From the NCBI RefSeq assembly GCF_024666525.1, contig NZ_CP088294.1, positions 2,542,001 to 2,606,000 on the forward strand: a stretch of DNA of 64,000 bases, given 5' to 3'. Below, piece by piece: positions 21,590-32,770 of this stretch. This stretch comes from Pseudomonas sp. J452 (GTDB taxonomy: Bacteria > Pseudomonadota > Gammaproteobacteria > Pseudomonadales > Pseudomonadaceae). Under the pieces are notes generated by a model. The model saw nothing but the letters and a program-made list of their open reading frames with translations. It was not told where the DNA came from and did no database searches. The stretch's first letter is position 1; each line of letters opens with the position of its first letter. A program made the translations under genes and the position numbers.

Positions 21590-22143
21590 TCAACGAGATC
21601 AAGAAAGACACCCAGGAGCGCATGCAGAAGAGTCTGGAGTCGCTGAGCCATGCGTTCAGCCGGATTCGTACCGGTCAGGCGCACCCGAGCATTCTGGGTG
21701 GCGTGATGGTGCCTTACTACGGCGCTGATACCCCGCTCAATCAGGTGGCCAACGTCACCGTCAAGGATGCCCGCACCCTGCAGGTGGTGGCGTTCGAGCG
21801 CGGCATGCTGGCTGCCGTCGACAAGGCGATCCAGAGCTCCGGCCTGGGCTTCAATCCGACCAACCTGGGTGAGCTGCTGCTGATCTCGATGCCCGCGCTG
21901 ACTGAAGAAACCCGCAAGGGTTTCACCAAGCAGGCGCGTGGCGAGGCGGAAAACGCCCGGGTGGCGGTGCGCAATATTCGTCGTGATGCCCTGGCCCAGC
22001 TGAAAGACCTGGTCAAGGAAAAGGAAATCAGCGAAGACGAAGAGCGTCGCGCTTCCGACGAGGTGCAGAAGCTGACCGACAAGTTCGTCGCCGAGGTGGA
22101 AAAGGCTCTGGAAGCCAAAGAAGCCGATCTGATGGCGGTGTGA
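21586..22143 (+). CDS. frr: Ribosome recycling factor
   Basis: A 185-residue tRNA-mimicking protein that splits terminated ribosomes with EF-G. It starts [20 protein letters not shown], carries the [12 protein letters not shown] and VPYYG signatures, and ends with the long helices of domain I ([24 protein letters not shown]). The start overlaps the pyrH stop. An upstream in-frame ATG would fall inside pyrH and is rejected. Confidence 0.98.
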   Translation: MINEIKKDTQERMQKSLESLSHAFSRIRTGQAHPSILGGVMVPYYGADTPLNQVANVTVKDARTLQVVAFERGMLAAVDKAIQSSGLGFNPTNLGELLLISMPALTEETRKGFTKQARGEAENARVAVRNIRRDALAQLKDLVKEKEISEDEERRASDEVQKLTDKFVAEVEKALEAKEADLMAV

Positions 22144-22156
22144 CGGTCTCCTAGCC

Positions 22157-22912
22157 ATGGTCAAGAGCAAGCAGGAAGCCCAGGCGATAGTGCCGCGTCA
22201 CGTGGCCATCATCATGGATGGGAACAATCGCTGGGCGAAAAAACGTCTGCTGCCTGGCGTGGCTGGACACAAGGCCGGCGTCGATGCCGTGCGTGCGGTG
22301 ATCGAGGTGTGCGCCGAGGCGGGGGTCGAGGTGTTGACCCTGTTCGCCTTCTCCAGTGAGAACTGGCAACGCCCGGCCGAAGAGGTCGGGGCGCTGATGG
22401 AGTTGTTCCTCGGCGCTCTGCGCCGCGAGGCGAAGAAGCTCAAGGACAACGCCATCAGTCTGCGCATCATCGGTGATCGCTCGCGCTTCCATCCGGAGTT
22501 GCAGGCCGCCATGCGCGAGGCCGAGCAGATCACCGCCGGGGAAAATCGCTTCGTCCTGCAGGTGGCGGCCAATTATGGTGGCCAGTGGGATATCGCCCAG
22601 GCCGCGCAGCGCCTGGCGCGTGATGTACAGGCTGGTCATCTGCAGCCGGAGGATCTGACGCCCGAGCTGTTGCAGAGCTGTCTGGTTACCGGTGATCTGC
22701 CGTTGCCGGATCTGTGCATTCGCACCGGTGGCGAGCATCGCATCAGCAATTTCCTGCTCTGGCAGCTGGCGTACTCCGAGCTGTATTTCTCCGACCTGTT
22801 CTGGCCGGATTTCAAACACGAGGCCATGCGCAAGGCGCTGGCCGATTTCTCTACCCGCCAGCGGCGCTTCGGCAAGACCAGCGAACAGGTAGAAGCCGAG
22901 GCGCGTAACTGA
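22157..22912 (+). CDS. uppS: Undecaprenyl diphosphate synthase (cis-isoprenyl transferase)
   Basis: A 251-residue enzyme that extends farnesyl diphosphate to C55 undecaprenyl diphosphate, the carrier lipid for peptidoglycan and O antigen. The catalytic Asp 21 is in HVAIIMDGNNRWAKKR; FAFSSENWQRP and the dimer/substrate signature RTGGEHRISNFLLWQ are present. It starts 14 bases after frr and its stop overlaps the cdsA start (TGATG). Its neighbours cdsA and dxr also serve lipid carrier and isoprenoid supply. Confidence 0.97.
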   Translation: MVKSKQEAQAIVPRHVAIIMDGNNRWAKKRLLPGVAGHKAGVDAVRAVIEVCAEAGVEVLTLFAFSSENWQRPAEEVGALMELFLGALRREAKKLKDNAISLRIIGDRSRFHPELQAAMREAEQITAGENRFVLQVAANYGGQWDIAQAAQRLARDVQAGHLQPEDLTPELLQSCLVTGDLPLPDLCIRTGGEHRISNFLLWQLAYSELYFSDLFWPDFKHEAMRKALADFSTRQRRFGKTSEQVEAEARN

Positions 22913-23727
22913 TGCTCAAACAACGGATCATTACGGCGTTGCTTCTGCTGCCGATTGCTCTGGGTGGTTTCTTCTTGCTCGATGGCGGGCTGTTCGCCCT
23001 GTTCATTGGTGCGGTCGTCACTCTCGGCGCCTGGGAATGGGCGCGTCTGGCTGGCTTCGCCGCGCAAGGGCTGCGTGTCGGTTATGCCGCGCTGGTCGCT
23101 GCGCTGCTCTATCTGCTTTATCTCACCCCGGCGCTGGCGCCCTGGTTGCTGGGGGCTGCGGTGCTCTGGTGGGCGCTGGCGACCTTGCTGGTACTGACCT
23201 ATCCGGATAGCAGTCGCTACTGGGGTGGCCTGCCTGGCAAGTTGCTGATCGGCCTGCTGATCCTCCTGCCGGCCTGGCAAGGTCTGGTGCTGCTCAAGCA
23301 GTGGCCGCAGGCGAACATGTTGATCATCGCGGTGATGGTATTGGTTTGGGGTGCCGACATCGGCGCCTATTTCGCCGGCAAGGCTTTCGGCAAGCGCAAG
23401 CTGGCGCCGAGCGTCAGTCCCGGCAAGAGCTGGGAAGGTCTGTATGGTGGGCTGCTGGCCAGCCTGCTGATCACCACGGCTGTCGGCCTGCAGCAGGGTT
23501 GGCAGGGCAAGGGCTTTGCCCTGGCGCTGGCGGGCGCTGCGTTGGTGGTGCTGGTGTCGGTGGTTGGTGATCTGACCGAGAGCATGTTCAAGCGCCAGTC
23601 CGGGATCAAGGACAGCAGCAACCTGCTGCCCGGTCACGGTGGCGTGCTGGATCGCATCGACAGCCTGACCGCCGCCGTACCGCTGTTTGCCGTATTGCTC
23701 TGGCTGGCCGGCTGGGGCGCCCTGTGA
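22912..23727 (+). CDS. cdsA: Phosphatidate cytidylyltransferase
   Basis: A 271-residue integral inner-membrane enzyme that makes CDP-diacylglycerol from phosphatidate and CTP. Seven or eight hydrophobic segments are evident. The C-terminal CDS signature runs from [18 protein letters not shown] to the [10 protein letters not shown] sequence (about 217-245). The start shares bases with the uppS stop, and its stop overlaps the GTG start of dxr, so uppS-cdsA-dxr are tightly coupled. Confidence 0.97.
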   Translation: MLKQRIITALLLLPIALGGFFLLDGGLFALFIGAVVTLGAWEWARLAGFAAQGLRVGYAALVAALLYLLYLTPALAPWLLGAAVLWWALATLLVLTYPDSSRYWGGLPGKLLIGLLILLPAWQGLVLLKQWPQANMLIIAVMVLVWGADIGAYFAGKAFGKRKLAPSVSPGKSWEGLYGGLLASLLITTAVGLQQGWQGKGFALALAGAALVVLVSVVGDLTESMFKRQSGIKDSSNLLPGHGGVLDRIDSLTAAVPLFAVLLWLAGWGAL

Positions 23728-24914
23728 GTCAGCCGCAGCAGATCACGGTGCTGGGGGCGACCGGTTCGATCGGTCTCAGCACCCTGGATGTGATTGCCCG
23801 GCATCCCGAACGCTACCAGGTCTTTGCCCTGAGCGGTTTCTCGCGCCTGCAGGAGTTGGAACAGCTCTGCCGCAAACATCGCCCGCAATTCGCGGTAACC
23901 CCTGATGAGGTTTCGGCGGCTGCACTGCAGCGTGCGTTGCGCGCCGCCGATGTGCCGACCGAGGTGCTGGCGGGTGCGCAGGCACTGTGCGACGTGTCTG
24001 CCCATCCCGAGGTGGATGCGGTGATGGCCGCCATTGTCGGCGCTGCTGGCTTGCAGCCGACCCTGGCGGCAGTCGAGGCGGGCAAGAAGGTGCTGCTGGC
24101 CAACAAGGAAGCGCTGGTGATGTCCGGCGACCTGTTTATCCAGGCCGTGCGCCGCAGCGGTGCGGTGCTGCTGCCGATCGACAGCGAGCACAATGCGATC
24201 TTCCAGTGTCTGCCGGGCGACTACGCCCGCGGTCTGGGTGCGGTCGGCGTGCGGCGCATCCTGCTGACCGCTTCCGGCGGCCCGTTCCGCGAAACGCCGT
24301 TGGCCGAACTGGAGCAGGTCAGTCCCGAGCAGGCCTGCGCCCATCCCAACTGGTCGATGGGGCGCAAGATCTCGGTCGATTCGGCGAGCATGATGAACAA
24401 GGGCCTGGAGTTGATCGAGGCCTGCTGGCTGTTCGATGCCAAGCCGGCCCAGGTCGAGGTGGTGATTCACCCGCAGAGCGTGATCCATTCGCTGGTCGAT
24501 TATGTCGACGGCTCGGTGCTCGCCCAGTTGGGCAATCCGGACATGCGTACGCCGATTGCCCATGCATTGGCCTGGCCGCAGCGGATCGACTCCGGGGTGG
24601 CGCCACTGGATCTGTTTGCCGTCGCACGTCTGGATTTCCAGCGCCCGGATGAACAGCGTTTTCCCTGTCTGCGCCTGGCGCGGCAGGCGGCAGAGGTTGG
24701 TGGCAGTGCGCCGGCCTTGCTCAATGCGGCTAATGAAGTGGCGGTGGCGGCCTTTCTCGAGCGGCGCATCCGCTTTCCCGAGATCGCGCGTATCATCGAT
24801 GAAGTGCTGAATCTTGAAGCGGCCGTTGCGGTCGAAAGCCTCGATGCGGTACTGGCCGCCGATGCCCGGGCACGGGTGCTGGCCGGTGAATGGTTGAATC
24901 GCCACGGGCGTTGA
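23724..24914 (+). CDS. dxr: 1-deoxy-D-xylulose 5-phosphate reductoisomerase
   Basis: A 396-residue NADPH-dependent enzyme, the first committed step of the MEP isoprenoid pathway. The dinucleotide-binding loop [15 protein letters not shown] opens the protein; [11 protein letters not shown] and the metal-binding block [13 protein letters not shown] are visible, as is TASGGPFRE and the substrate loop VHPNWSMG-like sequence ([24 protein letters not shown], split here for length). The start is GTG at 23724, inside a GTGA overlap with cdsA. The pathway partner ispD is 19 kb downstream. Confidence 0.97.
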   Translation: MSQPQQITVLGATGSIGLSTLDVIARHPERYQVFALSGFSRLQELEQLCRKHRPQFAVTPDEVSAAALQRALRAADVPTEVLAGAQALCDVSAHPEVDAVMAAIVGAAGLQPTLAAVEAGKKVLLANKEALVMSGDLFIQAVRRSGAVLLPIDSEHNAIFQCLPGDYARGLGAVGVRRILLTASGGPFRETPLAELEQVSPEQACAHPNWSMGRKISVDSASMMNKGLELIEACWLFDAKPAQVEVVIHPQSVIHSLVDYVDGSVLAQLGNPDMRTPIAHALAWPQRIDSGVAPLDLFAVARLDFQRPDEQRFPCLRLARQAAEVGGSAPALLNAANEVAVAAFLERRIRFPEIARIIDEVLNLEAAVAVESLDAVLAADARARVLAGEWLNRHGR

Positions 24915-24929
24915 GTCCGGAGGAAGACG

Positions 24930-26282
24930 ATGAGCGCGTTGTACATGATTTTTGGCACCCTGATCGCTCTCGGGGTGCTGGTCACGATCCACGAGTTTGG
25001 GCATTTCTGGGTCGCCCGCCGCTGTGGGGTCAAGGTTCTGCGTTTTTCCGTGGGCTTCGGTAGCCCGCTGCTGCGCTGGCATGATCGCCAGGGTACCGAA
25101 TTCGTCGTGGCCGCCATTCCGCTGGGCGGCTACGTGAAAATGCTCGATGAGCGCGAGGGCGATGTGCCGCTCGAGCAGGTCGAGCAGTCCTTCAATCGCA
25201 AGCCGGTGCAGCAGCGCATCGCCATTGTTGCGGCAGGGCCGATCGCCAACTTCCTCCTGGCCATTCTGTTCTTCTGGCTGCTGGCCATGCTCGGCAGTCA
25301 GCAGATCAAGCCGGTAATCGGTAGTGTGCAGCCGGATAGCCTGGCCGCGGCCGCCGGTCTGTTACCGGGGCAGGAAATTCTGGCGGTGGACGGTGAGCCG
25401 ACCCAGGGTTGGGGTGCGGTCAATCTGCAGTTGGTGCGTCGTCTCGGTGAGAGCGGCACGCTGGAGTTGTTGCTGCAGGAACCTGGCTCGACGGCACAAA
25501 GTACCCGTCAGGTGATTCTGCGTGATTGGCAGAAGGGGGCGGATGAGCCTGATCCGCTGCACTCCCTGGGTATTCAGCCGTGGCGCCCGAGTATTCTGCC
25601 GGTATTGAAGGAAATCGATCCCGATGGCCCGGCGCATGCCGCGGGCGTGCGCCTGGGCGATCGTTTGCTGGCTATCGGTGAGCGACGTATCGATGACTGG
25701 CAGCAGGTGCTCGATGTGCTGCGCGAATTGCCCGCCAAACAGGTCACGCTGGTTGTCGAGCGTGCGGGTGAGCGGCTGGAGTTATCCGCCAACCTGGGTG
25801 TACGTGGCGAGGGTGACTCGCGTGGCGGCTATCTCGGGGTGGGCGTCGGCTCCGTCGAGTGGCCGACAGAAATGCTCCGCGAGGTGCGCTACGGGCCTTT
25901 GGATGGCGCGGTCGAGGGGCTGCGGCGGACTTGGCACATGACCCTGCTGACCTTCGATTCGGTGAGGAAAATGCTGGTCGGCGAGCTCTCGGTAAAAAAC
26001 TTGAGTGGGCCGATAACCATTGCTAAAGTGGCGGGCGCTTCAGCCCAGTCGGGAGTGGGGGATTTTCTTTATTTCCTGTCCCTGCTGAGCATTAGTTTGG
26101 GGGTTCTCAACCTGTTGCCCATCCCCGTGCTGGATGGGGGGCATCTGCTGTTTTACCTGGTGGAATGGGTGCGTGGGCGTCCACTCTCCGAACGGGTGCA
26201 GGGTTGGGGAATGCAGATCGGCATCAGTCTGGTGCTTGGGGTGATGTTGCTGGCCCTGATCAACGACCTGGGCCGTCTGTAA
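24930..26282 (+). CDS. rseP: Site-2 intramembrane metalloprotease RseP (MucP)
   Basis: A 450-residue inner-membrane zinc protease that cuts the anti-sigma factor (RseA/MucA) after the first cleavage and thereby frees the envelope-stress sigma factor. The zinc motif HEFGH is at 21-25 in the first membrane helix, and the third ligand lies in PVLDGGH (Asp near 402). Two PDZ domains sit between (about 105-215 and 200-300, with GLLPGQEILAVDG and GVRLGDRLLAIG). The length is as in E. coli. In Pseudomonas the gene controls mucoidy. It lies just upstream of bamA and skp, which makes sense as a stress-response and assembly set. Confidence 0.96.
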   Translation: MSALYMIFGTLIALGVLVTIHEFGHFWVARRCGVKVLRFSVGFGSPLLRWHDRQGTEFVVAAIPLGGYVKMLDEREGDVPLEQVEQSFNRKPVQQRIAIVAAGPIANFLLAILFFWLLAMLGSQQIKPVIGSVQPDSLAAAAGLLPGQEILAVDGEPTQGWGAVNLQLVRRLGESGTLELLLQEPGSTAQSTRQVILRDWQKGADEPDPLHSLGIQPWRPSILPVLKEIDPDGPAHAAGVRLGDRLLAIGERRIDDWQQVLDVLRELPAKQVTLVVERAGERLELSANLGVRGEGDSRGGYLGVGVGSVEWPTEMLREVRYGPLDGAVEGLRRTWHMTLLTFDSVRKMLVGELSVKNLSGPITIAKVAGASAQSGVGDFLYFLSLLSISLGVLNLLPIPVLDGGHLLFYLVEWVRGRPLSERVQGWGMQIGISLVLGVMLLALINDLGRL

Positions 26283-26356
26283 CAAATCGCTGAATTGTGA
26301 AGCTGCCGCGTATCGCGGCAGTTTCTTTATTGCCAGTTGGAATAAGAAAGGACTTC

Positions 26357-28765
26357 ATGAAACGTCTGCTGCTACCTGCGGTGCTCGCCGCATTGATGAT
26401 TGCCGAAGTTCACGCCGAGTCCTTCACCATCTCAGATATCCGCGTCAACGGCCTGCAGCGGGTTTCCGCCGGCAGCCTGTTCGGCGCTCTGCCGCTCAAC
26501 GTAGGTGAGCAGGCGGATGATAATCGTCTGGTTGAAGCCACTCGTTCCCTGTTCAAGACCGGTTTCTTCCAGGATATCCAGCTGGGTCGCGAAGGCGATG
26601 TGCTGGTCATCAATGTGGTCGAGCGCCCGTCCATCTCCGGTGTCGAGATCGAAGGCAACAAGGCGATCACCACCGAAGACCTGATGAAAGGGCTGCAGCA
26701 GTCAGGTCTGGCGGAAGGCGAAATCTTCCAGCGCGCCACCCTTGAAGGCGTACGTAACGAGTTGCTGCGCCAGTACGTGGCCCAGGGCCGTTACTCGGCC
26801 ACCATCGAGGCGGAAGTCATTCCGCAGCCACGCAACCGCGTGGCGCTGAAGATCGAGATCAACGAGGGTTCGGTTGCCGCTATTCAGCACATCAACGTGG
26901 TGGGTAACAGCGTATTCCCAGACGAAGACCTGATTGGCCTGTTCGAACTGAAGACCACCAACTGGCTGTCGTTCTTCAAGAACGATGACAAGTACGCCCG
27001 CGAAAAACTTTCCGGCGACCTGGAGCGCCTGCGTTCCTACTATCTGGATCGCGGCTACATCAACATGGATATCTCCTCTACCCAGGTGTCCATTACTCCC
27101 GACAAAAAGCACGTCTACGTCACGGTCAACGTCGAGGAAGGCGAGAAGTACAGCGTCAGCGAAGTCAAACTCTCCGGCGACCTGAAAGTGCCGCAGGAAG
27201 AAATCGAGAAGCTGCTGCTGGTCAAGCAGGGTCAGGTGTTCTCGCGCAAAGTGATGACCACCACCTCCGAGCTGATCACTCGGCGCCTGGGTAACGAAGG
27301 CTATACCTTCGCCAACGTCAACGGCGTGCCGCAGCCCAACGATGAAGACAAGACCGTTGCCATCACCTTTGTTGTCGATCCGGGCAAGCGTGCCTACGTC
27401 AATCGCATCAACTTCCGCGGCAACACCAAGACCGAAGACGAAGTACTGCGCCGCGAAATGCGCCAGATGGAAGGTGGCTGGGCTTCGACCTACCTGATCG
27501 ACCAGTCCAAGACCCGCCTCGAGCGCCTCGGTTACTTCAAGGAAGTCAACGTCGAGACCCCGCAGGTTCCGGGTACCGACGACCAGGTTGACGTCAACTA
27601 CAGCGTCGAGGAACAGGCTTCCGGTTCGATCACCGCTAGCGTCGGCTTCGCGCAGAACGCTGGCCTGATCCTCGGTGGCTCAATCAGCCAGAACAACTTC
27701 CTCGGCACCGGTAACAAGGTCAGCCTCGGTCTGACCCGCAGCGAATACCAGACCAGCTACAACTTCGGCTTCGTCGACCCCTACTGGACCGCCGATGGTG
27801 TCAGCCTGGGCTACAACGCCTTCTACCGCGCCACTGACTACGACGATCTCGATGTCGACGTATCCAGCTATGCGGTGGACAGCTATGGTGCCGGCCTCAG
27901 CATCGGTTACCCGATCAGCGAGATATCGCGCCTGACCTATGGCCTGACCATCCAGCAGGACAGCATCGATACCGGTGATTACACCGTGGACGAGATTCTC
28001 GACTTCCTCGAGGAAGAAGGGGATGACTACCTCAACCTGAAGGCTTCCATCGGTTGGTCCGAGTCGACCCTGAACCGTGGCGTGATGGCCAACCGCGGCC
28101 ACTCGCAGAGCCTGGTGCTGGAAAGCACCGTGCCGGGTAGTGACCTGTCCTTCTTCAAACTCGATTACCGTGGCCAGCTGTTCAAGCCGGTGACCGATAA
28201 CTACACCCTGCGTTTTCATACCGAACTGGGCTATGGCGACAGCTATGGATCTACCTCAGATCTGCCGTTCTATGAACATTACTATGCGGGTGGTTTCAAC
28301 TCGGTACGCGGTTTCGAAGACAGCAGCCTGGGCCCACGTAGTACCCCGAGCAAGGTGCAGGTGGTCGATCCGGCTACCGGCAATCTTGTCACCGTCAATG
28401 GGCCGGACAAAGATGGGCGCTACACCGACCCTGACCAGGATCCGCTGCCCTTCGGCGGTAACGTGCTGATCCAGGGCGGCGTGGAAATGCTCTTCCCGTT
28501 GCCGTTCGTCAAAGATCAGCGCTCCCTGCGTACCGCGCTGTTCTGGGACGTGGGTAATGTCTTCGACACCAACTGCACCACTAGCCAGAAAGAAAATGGC
28601 AACACCTGTGACCTGGATATTGGCGAGCTGGCCAGTTCCGTGGGTGTGGGTGTGACCTGGGTTACTGCCCTGGGCCCACTGAGTTTCAGCTTGGCAGCAC
28701 CGATCAAGAAGCCGGACGATGCCGACACACAGGTCTTCCAGTTCTCTCTTGGCCAGACTTTCTAA
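26357..28765 (+). CDS. bamA: Outer-membrane protein assembly factor BamA
   Basis: An 802-residue Omp85 protein, the central barrel of the BAM complex. A signal peptide (MKRLLLPAVLAALMIAEVHA, residues 1-20) precedes five POTRA domains (about 22-425) and a 16-strand barrel. The L6 loop motif VRGFEDSSLGP and the C-terminal phenylalanine (LGQTF) are present. The ATG at 26357, with AAAGGA upstream, is preferred over an in-frame ATG at 26297 because only the former starts directly with a signal peptide. Confidence 0.98.
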   Translation: MKRLLLPAVLAALMIAEVHAESFTISDIRVNGLQRVSAGSLFGALPLNVGEQADDNRLVEATRSLFKTGFFQDIQLGREGDVLVINVVERPSISGVEIEGNKAITTEDLMKGLQQSGLAEGEIFQRATLEGVRNELLRQYVAQGRYSATIEAEVIPQPRNRVALKIEINEGSVAAIQHINVVGNSVFPDEDLIGLFELKTTNWLSFFKNDDKYAREKLSGDLERLRSYYLDRGYINMDISSTQVSITPDKKHVYVTVNVEEGEKYSVSEVKLSGDLKVPQEEIEKLLLVKQGQVFSRKVMTTTSELITRRLGNEGYTFANVNGVPQPNDEDKTVAITFVVDPGKRAYVNRINFRGNTKTEDEVLRREMRQMEGGWASTYLIDQSKTRLERLGYFKEVNVETPQVPGTDDQVDVNYSVEEQASGSITASVGFAQNAGLILGGSISQNNFLGTGNKVSLGLTRSEYQTSYNFGFVDPYWTADGVSLGYNAFYRATDYDDLDVDVSSYAVDSYGAGLSIGYPISEISRLTYGLTIQQDSIDTGDYTVDEILDFLEEEGDDYLNLKASIGWSESTLNRGVMANRGHSQSLVLESTVPGSDLSFFKLDYRGQLFKPVTDNYTLRFHTELGYGDSYGSTSDLPFYEHYYAGGFNSVRGFEDSSLGPRSTPSKVQVVDPATGNLVTVNGPDKDGRYTDPDQDPLPFGGNVLIQGGVEMLFPLPFVKDQRSLRTALFWDVGNVFDTNCTTSQKENGNTCDLDIGELASSVGVGVTWVTALGPLSFSLAAPIKKPDDADTQVFQFSLGQTF

Positions 28766-28807
28766 TTGCTTGATAAATGACAACAGTGTTTGTTGCAGGA
28801 GTGCATC

Positions 28808-29311
28808 GTGCGTAAGTTGACTCAATTGGTTCTGATCACCATGGCCCTGGTGGCGACTCCGGCGTTTGCCGAGATGAAGGTGGCAGTACTGAACTACCAA
28901 ATGGCCCTGCTTGAGTCTGATGCTGCGAAGAAATACGCCGTGGATGCCGAAAAGAAGTTCGGCCCGCAACTGAACAAGCTGAAGCAGCTGGAAACCGACG
29001 CCAAGCGTATTCAGGATCGCCTGGTCAAAGAAGGCGAGCGTATGCAGCAGGCCGAGCGTGAGCGCCTGGAACTCGAATTCAAGCAGAAAGCCCGTGACTT
29101 CCAGTTCCAGTCCAAGGAGCTCAACGAAGCCAAGGCCATTTCCGACCGCGACATGCTCAAGCAGCTCAAGCCGAAGCTGGACAAGGCGGTTGAAGAAGTG
29201 ATCAAGGGCGGCAATTTTGACCTGGTGCTGGAGCGTGGTGCGGTAATCGACGTCAAACCGCAGCTCGACATTACCCGTCAGGTCATCGAGCGTATGAACA
29301 AGCTGCGCTGA
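28808..29311 (+). CDS. skp: Periplasmic chaperone Skp/OmpH
   Basis: A 167-residue periplasmic chaperone that escorts unfolded outer-membrane proteins to BAM. It has a signal peptide ([20 protein letters not shown]) and the long charged helices (about 45-130) that form Skp tentacles, ending in [15 protein letters not shown]. The GTG at 28808 with CAGGAG upstream gives the cleanest signal peptide; an earlier in-frame ATG adds six residues. Its place right after bamA is conserved. Confidence 0.94.
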   Translation: MRKLTQLVLITMALVATPAFAEMKVAVLNYQMALLESDAAKKYAVDAEKKFGPQLNKLKQLETDAKRIQDRLVKEGERMQQAERERLELEFKQKARDFQFQSKELNEAKAISDRDMLKQLKPKLDKAVEEVIKGGNFDLVLERGAVIDVKPQLDITRQVIERMNKLR

Positions 29312-29313
29312 TC

Positions 29314-30372
29314 ATGAGCGCAGTTTCGTTTACCCTCGGTCAGCTGGCCGAGCAGCTGGGCGCCACCTTGCGTGGCGCGGCCGACAAGCCGATTCATGGC
29401 CTGGCATCCTTGCAGGATGCTGGTGCCGAGCAGTTGAGCTTTCTGGCCAATGCCCAGTACCGCAAATTCCTGGCCGATACGCAGGCAGGCGCCGTGCTGC
29501 TCACCGCGGCGGATGCCGATGGCTTCGCGGGTGATGCGTTGATCGTGGCCAATCCCTATCTGGCTTATGCCCAGCTTTCCCATCTGTTCGATCGAAAACC
29601 CGTTGCCGCTGCCGGGATTCACCCGACGGCCGTGGTGGCTGCCGATGCACAGGTCGATGCGAGTGCCAGTGTTGGCGCCTATGCGGTAATCGAAAGCGCT
29701 GCGCAGATTGGTGCTGGCGTGACCATCGGCGCGCATTGCGTGATCGGTGCGCGCAGCTCTATCGGTGAGAATGGCTGGCTGGCGCCGCGCGTGACCCTGT
29801 ATCACGACGTACACATCGGCAAGCGTGTGGTCATTCAGTCTGGCGCCGTACTCGGTGGCGAGGGCTTCGGCTTCGCCAACGAAAAGGGTGTCTGGCAGAA
29901 GATCGCGCAGATCGGTGGCGTGATTCTGGGTGATGATGTCGAGATCGGTGCCAATACCACCATCGACCGCGGCGCCCTGGCCGATACCCTGATCGGCAAC
30001 GGGGTCAAGCTGGATAACCAGATCATGATCGCGCACAACGTGCAGATCGGCGACAACACGGCCATGGCCGGTTGTGCGGGTATTTCCGGCAGCACCAAGA
30101 TTGGTAAGAACTGCATGATTGCCGGCGGCGTGGGCATGGTTGGGCATATCGAGGTGTGCGACAACGTGTTCGTCACCGGCATGACCATGGTCACCCGTTC
30201 GATTACCGAACCTGGGGCCTACTCCTCGGGTACTGCGATGCAAACTGCGGCCGATTGGAAGAAGAGTGCTGCGCGCATTCGCCAGTTGGACGATATGGCA
30301 CGACGCCTGCGCGACATGGAAAAGCGCCTGGCTGCCGTGACCCCGGGCGCCGATGCCTCATCAGATGCCTGA
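29314..30372 (+). CDS. lpxD: UDP-3-O-(3-hydroxyacyl)glucosamine N-acyltransferase
   Basis: A 352-residue cytoplasmic trimeric acyltransferase that adds the second hydroxyacyl chain in lipid A synthesis. The N-terminal UDP-binding domain ([17 protein letters not shown], then [13 protein letters not shown]) is followed by a long left-handed beta-helix of hexapeptide repeats (about 105-300). The catalytic His is in [13 protein letters not shown], near residue 240. The stop of skp and the start are two bases apart, so they are co-transcribed. Confidence 0.97.
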   Translation: MSAVSFTLGQLAEQLGATLRGAADKPIHGLASLQDAGAEQLSFLANAQYRKFLADTQAGAVLLTAADADGFAGDALIVANPYLAYAQLSHLFDRKPVAAAGIHPTAVVAADAQVDASASVGAYAVIESAAQIGAGVTIGAHCVIGARSSIGENGWLAPRVTLYHDVHIGKRVVIQSGAVLGGEGFGFANEKGVWQKIAQIGGVILGDDVEIGANTTIDRGALADTLIGNGVKLDNQIMIAHNVQIGDNTAMAGCAGISGSTKIGKNCMIAGGVGMVGHIEVCDNVFVTGMTMVTRSITEPGAYSSGTAMQTAADWKKSAARIRQLDDMARRLRDMEKRLAAVTPGADASSDA

Positions 30373-30419
30373 CCCGCGTCTGACGCACGTCCCCATTCTT
30401 TAGAACAGGCTTTCCGTAC

Positions 30420-30860
30420 ATGATGGACATCAACCAGATTCGCGAATACTTGCCGCACCGTTACCCGTTCCTGCTGGTGGATCGGGTGGCAGAGCTGGAT
30501 CTCGAGGGCAAGAGCATTCGTGCCTACAAGAATGTCAGCATCAATGAGCCGTTTTTCAACGGGCATTTCCCCGAACACCCGATCATGCCGGGTGTGCTGA
30601 TCATCGAGGCAATGGCCCAGGCCGCCGGGATTCTCGGTTTCAAGATGATGGATCTGAAACCCTCCGATGGCACCCTGTATTACTTTGTCGGCTCCGACAA
30701 GCTACGCTTTCGCCAGCCAGTGGTGCCGGGTGATCAGCTGATGCTCGAAGCCAAGTACCTGAGCAACAAGCGCAGCATCTGGAAGTTCGCGTGCAAGGCC
30801 ACTGTCGATGGCAAGGAAGTCTGCTCGGCAGAAATCATCTGTGCGGAACGCAAACTATGA
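30420..30860 (+). CDS. fabZ: 3-hydroxyacyl-ACP dehydratase FabZ
   Basis: A 146-residue hot-dog-fold dehydratase of type II fatty acid synthesis. The catalytic His 49 and Glu 63 lie in [21 protein letters not shown] (split by positions 47-67). It competes with LpxA for the hydroxyacyl-ACP pool, so its place between lpxD and lpxA has regulatory sense. Two adjacent ATG codons open it ([16 protein letters not shown]). It overlaps lpxA by ATGA. Confidence 0.97.
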   Translation: MMDINQIREYLPHRYPFLLVDRVAELDLEGKSIRAYKNVSINEPFFNGHFPEHPIMPGVLIIEAMAQAAGILGFKMMDLKPSDGTLYYFVGSDKLRFRQPVVPGDQLMLEAKYLSNKRSIWKFACKATVDGKEVCSAEIICAERKL

Positions 30861-31633
30861 GTTTGATTGACCCTCGCGCCATCATCGATCCGTCGGCCAA
30901 GCTGGCGGATGACGTTCAGGTTGGCCCCTGGTCGATCATTGGACCCGATGTGGAAATAGGCGAGGGTAGCGTGGTCGGCCCCCATGTGATCATCAAGGGC
31001 CCGACCCAGATTGGTAAGCACAACCGCATCTACCAGTTTTCCTCGGTAGGTGAAGACACTCCGGATCTGAAATACAACGGTGAGCCGACTCGCCTGGTGA
31101 TCGGTGATCACAACGTGATTCGCGAGGGTGTCACCATCCACCGCGGCACCGTGCAGGATCGCTCGGAAACCACCATCGGCGATCACAACCTGCTGATGGC
31201 CTATGTGCATATCGGTCATGACAGCGTGATCGGCAACCACTGCATCCTGGTCAACAACACGGCCCTGGCCGGCCACGTGAAGATGGACGACTGGGCGATC
31301 CTCTCGGGTTTCACCCTGGTTCACCAGTTCTGCCGTATCGGCGCGCACAGCTTCTCCGGCATGGGCACGGCGATCGGCAAGGATGTACCGGCTTATGTCA
31401 CCGTGTTCGGCAACCCGGCCGAGGCGCGCAGCATGAACTTCGAAGGCATGCGCCGGCGTGGCTTCAGTGCCGAAGCCATCGCTTCGCTGCGCCGCGCCTA
31501 CAAGGTGGTGTATCGCCAGGGGCTGACCGTGGAGCAGGCATTGGCCGAGCTGGCCGAATCCTCCGCGCAGTTCCCGGAGGTGGCGGTATTCCGCGACTCC
31601 ATCCAGGCTTCCACCCGCGGCATCACCCGCTAA
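30857..31633 (+). CDS. lpxA: UDP-N-acetylglucosamine O-acyltransferase
   Basis: A 258-residue enzyme that adds the first hydroxyacyl chain to UDP-GlcNAc, the first step of lipid A synthesis. It is a beta-helix of hexapeptide repeats (about 10-185) with a helical C terminus. The catalytic His 121 is in [13 protein letters not shown]. The start overlaps the fabZ stop (ATGA), which rules out the longer in-frame start inside fabZ. Only three bases separate it from lpxB. Confidence 0.98.
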   Translation: MSLIDPRAIIDPSAKLADDVQVGPWSIIGPDVEIGEGSVVGPHVIIKGPTQIGKHNRIYQFSSVGEDTPDLKYNGEPTRLVIGDHNVIREGVTIHRGTVQDRSETTIGDHNLLMAYVHIGHDSVIGNHCILVNNTALAGHVKMDDWAILSGFTLVHQFCRIGAHSFSGMGTAIGKDVPAYVTVFGNPAEARSMNFEGMRRRGFSAEAIASLRRAYKVVYRQGLTVEQALAELAESSAQFPEVAVFRDSIQASTRGITR

Positions 31634-31636
31634 GTC

Positions 31637-32770
31637 ATGGCGCGTCCTCTACGCATAGCGCTGGTGGCCGGCGAGGCCTCTGGCGACATTCTCGGCGCCG
31701 GCCTGATGCAAGCGCTCAAGCTCAAGCATCCGCAGGTCGAGTTCATCGGCATCGGTGGGCCGCGCATGGAGGCCGAGGGTCTGGCTTCCTACTTCCCGAT
31801 GGAGCGCCTGGCGGTGATGGGCCTGGTCGAGGTGCTCGGCCGCCTGCCGGAGCTGCTGGCACGGCGCAAACGTCTGATCCGCACGCTGATCGACGCCAAG
31901 CCGGATGTGTTCATCGGTATCGATGCCCCGGACTTCAACCTGACCCTCGAACTCAAGCTGCGCCAGGCTGGGATCAAGACCGTGCATTACGTCAGTCCGT
32001 CGGTCTGGGCCTGGCGGCAGAAGCGCGTGCTGAAGATTCGCCAAGCCTGCGACCTGATGCTGACCCTGTTTCCCTTCGAGGCGCGGTTCTATCTCGATCA
32101 TCAGGTGCCGGTGCGTTTCGTCGGGCATCCGCTGGCCAATACCATCCCGCTGCAGGCCGACCGCCAGGCTGCGCGCGAAACCCTAGGGCTGGATAGCGAT
32201 GCGATGGTCGTGGCCCTGTTGCCGGGCAGCCGTGGCGGCGAAGTGGCGCGTCTGGGCGCTTTGTTCCTCGACGCCGCCGAGCGCCTGCGCGCCATGCGGC
32301 CGGGCGTGCGCTTCGTCCTGCCCTGCGCCAGCCGTGAGCGCCGCCAGCAACTGGAAGAGCTGTTGGGTAACCGCGATCTGCCGCTGCTGTTGCTCGATGG
32401 CCAGTCCCATGAAGCCCTGGCGGCCTGCGATGCGGTGCTGATCGCTTCCGGTACGGCGACCCTCGAAGCGCTGCTGTACAAGCGGCCGATGGTGGTGGCC
32501 TACAAGGTGGCGCCGCTGACCTATCGCATCCTCAAGCGCCTGGTGACCAGCCCCTATATTTCCCTGCCCAACCTGCTGGCCGAGCGCCTGCTGGTGCCGG
32601 AGCTGATTCAGGATGCGGCCACCCCGGATGCCCTGGCGCAGACTCTGGCGCCGTTGCTGGATGATGGGGCGGTGCAAACCGAAGGTTTTGATGTGATCCA
32701 TCGCGCCCTGCGCCATGATGCCTCGACCCAGGCGGCCGAGGCCGTGCTGGCCCTGGCGGGGCGTGCCTGA
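31637..32770 (+). CDS. lpxB: Lipid A disaccharide synthase
   Basis: A 377-residue GT19 enzyme at the inner face of the inner membrane that joins UDP-2,3-diacylglucosamine to lipid X. The N-terminal signature [16 protein letters not shown] and the sequences [24 protein letters not shown] and [15 protein letters not shown] are family hallmarks. The stop overlaps the rnhB start as TGATG. Confidence 0.97.
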   Translation: MARPLRIALVAGEASGDILGAGLMQALKLKHPQVEFIGIGGPRMEAEGLASYFPMERLAVMGLVEVLGRLPELLARRKRLIRTLIDAKPDVFIGIDAPDFNLTLELKLRQAGIKTVHYVSPSVWAWRQKRVLKIRQACDLMLTLFPFEARFYLDHQVPVRFVGHPLANTIPLQADRQAARETLGLDSDAMVVALLPGSRGGEVARLGALFLDAAERLRAMRPGVRFVLPCASRERRQQLEELLGNRDLPLLLLDGQSHEALAACDAVLIASGTATLEALLYKRPMVVAYKVAPLTYRILKRLVTSPYISLPNLLAERLLVPELIQDAATPDALAQTLAPLLDDGAVQTEGFDVIHRALRHDASTQAAEAVLALAGRA